This document shows positions 62,450 through 64,000 of a DNA stretch of 64,000 bases, piece by piece (positions within the stretch are counted from its first letter, which is position 1; every line of letters starts with the position of its first letter). The position numbers and the translations under genes were made by a program. Origin of the DNA: Procambarus clarkii (lineage: Eukaryota > Arthropoda > Malacostraca > Decapoda > Cambaridae); assembly GCF_040958095.1 (NCBI RefSeq), contig NC_091209.1, positions 7,572,589-7,636,588 of the forward strand, written 5' to 3'. Below the pieces are notes generated by a model. That model did no database searches, had not been told where the DNA came from, and saw nothing but the letters and a program-made list of their open reading frames with translations.

Positions 62450-63620
62450 TAGGCTGGCATCTAAGGCTATGACAAAGCCTTAGATGCCATGGAAAAAAAA
62501 TAAAATGCTGATGACATATACACAGATTTTGCCTTCGACAAATGTGACCATGGTGTTATTGCACACAAAAGGAATTACTGGCAAGGTAAGCAGATGGATC
62601 TTTATCTACCTAACAAAGAGAACCTAGAGTGTAATAGTCAACCAAAAAAGATCTGAATCATCCACCGTGAAAAGCTCAGTTCCCCAAGGTACAGTACCGT
62701 ACTTGCTCCGGTACTTTTCCTCATCCTCAAATCAGACATAAACAAGGATACAAACTATAGTACTTTATCATCTTTTGCAGATACAGCAACACTAGAATTT
62801 TCACGAGAGTAGGCACTACAGAGGACACGGCAAGTCTCCAATCCGATGCTAATGATGTCTTGCAACGGACCACAGAAAATAACACTGTTTAATGAGGATA
62901 AATTCCAGTTACTGCACAATGAATAAAACATCAAAAACTACATATAAAACAAAGTCAAACCACACTATCGAAAAAAATCAATGTAAAAGTTTAAGTTGTA
63001 CAGTTATTGTTTCTGAAGACCTTACTTTTAAAGGATGCAACAAAGTTGCTGTCACAAATGCAAGAAAAATAACACGTTGGATAACAAGACCTTCAAAACA
63101 AGAGATGTCATGCCATTGATAATACTTTTAAGATATTTAAGCCATTAATGCTATCTAGAGAGAAATATTGTTGAAATATTTCTCCAGCCCAATTCAAAGC
63201 TGGAGAAATTGCTGACCTGGAGAACATGCAAAGATATTTTATTGCTAGAATCCACTCAATAAAACATCTAAGTTATTGAAACTAACTATAAATATTAAAT
63301 CTATATTCCCTAGAGTGCAGGCGGAAGAGATACATAATAATCTACATATGGAAAAATTAGAAGGACTGGTTCCAAAACTACACACTGAAATAACACCACA
63401 TGAGACCAGAGTGCATGGCAGGATGTGGAAAATAGCCATACTGAAAAGTAGAGTTGGAATAGGCACGCCGAGAGAGAACTTGATCAACACTAAAAGCCCA
63501 AGACTTTTCAACACTCTTTCCCTACACACACGGGTCATACCTGGCCGACCTCTCGCAGTGTTCAAGAGAGAGAATTTGACAAGCACCTTCAAAGTGGTGC
63601 TCCAGTCTAACAGTCAAGGA
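62450..63620 (+). pseudogene. Extended LINE reverse transcriptase relic in intron 1
   Basis: Fragments in RT order appear on the plus strand: DAMEKK followed by ADDIYTDFAFDKCDHGVI (decayed motif A), SSVPQGTVP (motif B), SSFADTATL (motif C with one Asp lost), then a C-terminal half including RPLAVFKRENLTSTFK near 63550. Many stops and frameshifts separate them. It is an ancient copy of another LINE family and not part of the host exons. Confidence 0.6.
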
Positions 63621-63866
63621 AAAGCCCCTTGGCCTCAAGCCAAGTCCCAGCCATCCTTCATCTTCATTTATCCTGTCTATCATGCTGGTATCAGTGTATA
63701 CTTGGCATTTAAGGGGATTCTCTTGAAGGAACCATCAGTGATAAAGATAGAAATTGAAGATAGCAAATATATAGGTAGAGGACAAACAATGTTATCTTGA
63801 ATATTTTAAGATATTTGGTATATAAATTGCATAATTACACGTAAATATATGCATAATAATACTCAC

Positions 63867-64000
63867 CTCTAATGTCAAAGTCAGCATCATGGCATATGAA
63901 TGGGATCAAAATGCTTTCTACAAGCTCTTTACATACTACAGTTTTAGTAGCCTCTTCTAGACCTATACGAGCATTGAAAGAAACAACACTCTTGTATTCT
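63867..64000 (-). CDS. Host gene exon 1 of the visible part (cut by window edge)
   Basis: The reading frame YKSVVSFNARIGLEEATKTV ... CHDADFDIR is open from the edge to a GTGAGT donor after 63867 and leaves in phase 1, matching exon 2. No initiator Met is assigned because the exon continues beyond 64000. Counting all six exons, 734 residues of the protein are visible. Confidence 0.75.

Noticed and set aside
63276-63800. 174-codon plus-strand ORF as a host gene
   Set aside because: Its content fits the C-terminal half of a decayed LINE RT. It lies in an intron of the minus-strand gene and has no splice context.

Overview
The window is eukaryotic genomic DNA and most likely arthropod. It has spliced exons with GT-AG junctions, many non-LTR retrotransposons, tRNA-derived SINEs, a MITE, AAT/ATT microsatellites and satellite arrays, and no bacterial-style operons. 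The SINE, MITE and LINE consensus types resemble those I associate with decapod crustaceans (crayfish or shrimp). That taxonomic guess comes from recall, not from a search.

Layout. 1-7.0 kb: decayed repeats, a putative zinc-finger exon on the minus strand (754-913), a tRNA-derived SINE (2835-3113), and a 2.3-kb LINE (4022-6299, minus) nested inside another LINE copy. 7.0-24.1 kb: a decayed C2H2 zinc-finger array split by a LINE tail and by a 16.4-kb composite, satellite-rich repeat (7538-23940). That repeat is bounded by CATTTTC direct repeats and built from recurring head, body and tail modules. 24.25-35.05 kb: a further head-body-tail copy, broken by a 1,032-bp solo LTR (25230-26261), a 6.3-kb LINE (27584-33871) and a short LINE tail. 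35.1-39.6 kb: three head-to-tail partial copies of the CR1/L2-like LINE. 39.9-50.84 kb: two minus-strand copies of the same 6.3-kb I/Nimb-like LINE, one decayed and one with both ORFs fully open, separated by a tandem repeat whose monomer is a chain of short hairpins. 51.3-64.0 kb: the 3' part of one spliced host gene on the minus strand. It has six exons in continuous phase (734 codons visible), runs off the right edge, and its introns carry SINEs, a MITE and LINE relics.

The host gene encodes a protein with two Myb/SANT-like (trihelix) segments and a middle segment that weakly resembles the EAF7/MRGBP family. I do not recognise it as a named gene. Everything else is the biology of mobile elements. 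There are two LINE lineages: a CR1/L2-like family ending in an ATT microsatellite, and an I/Nimb-like family with ORF1 zinc knuckles and an endonuclease-RT-RNase H ORF2. One SINE family shares its 3' module with the CR1/L2-like LINE. The composite repeat has no recognised coding capacity. It does have subterminal inverted repeats, a palindromic TATA motif at one end and a polyadenylation-like hexamer at the other. It is the best candidate here for an undescribed element.
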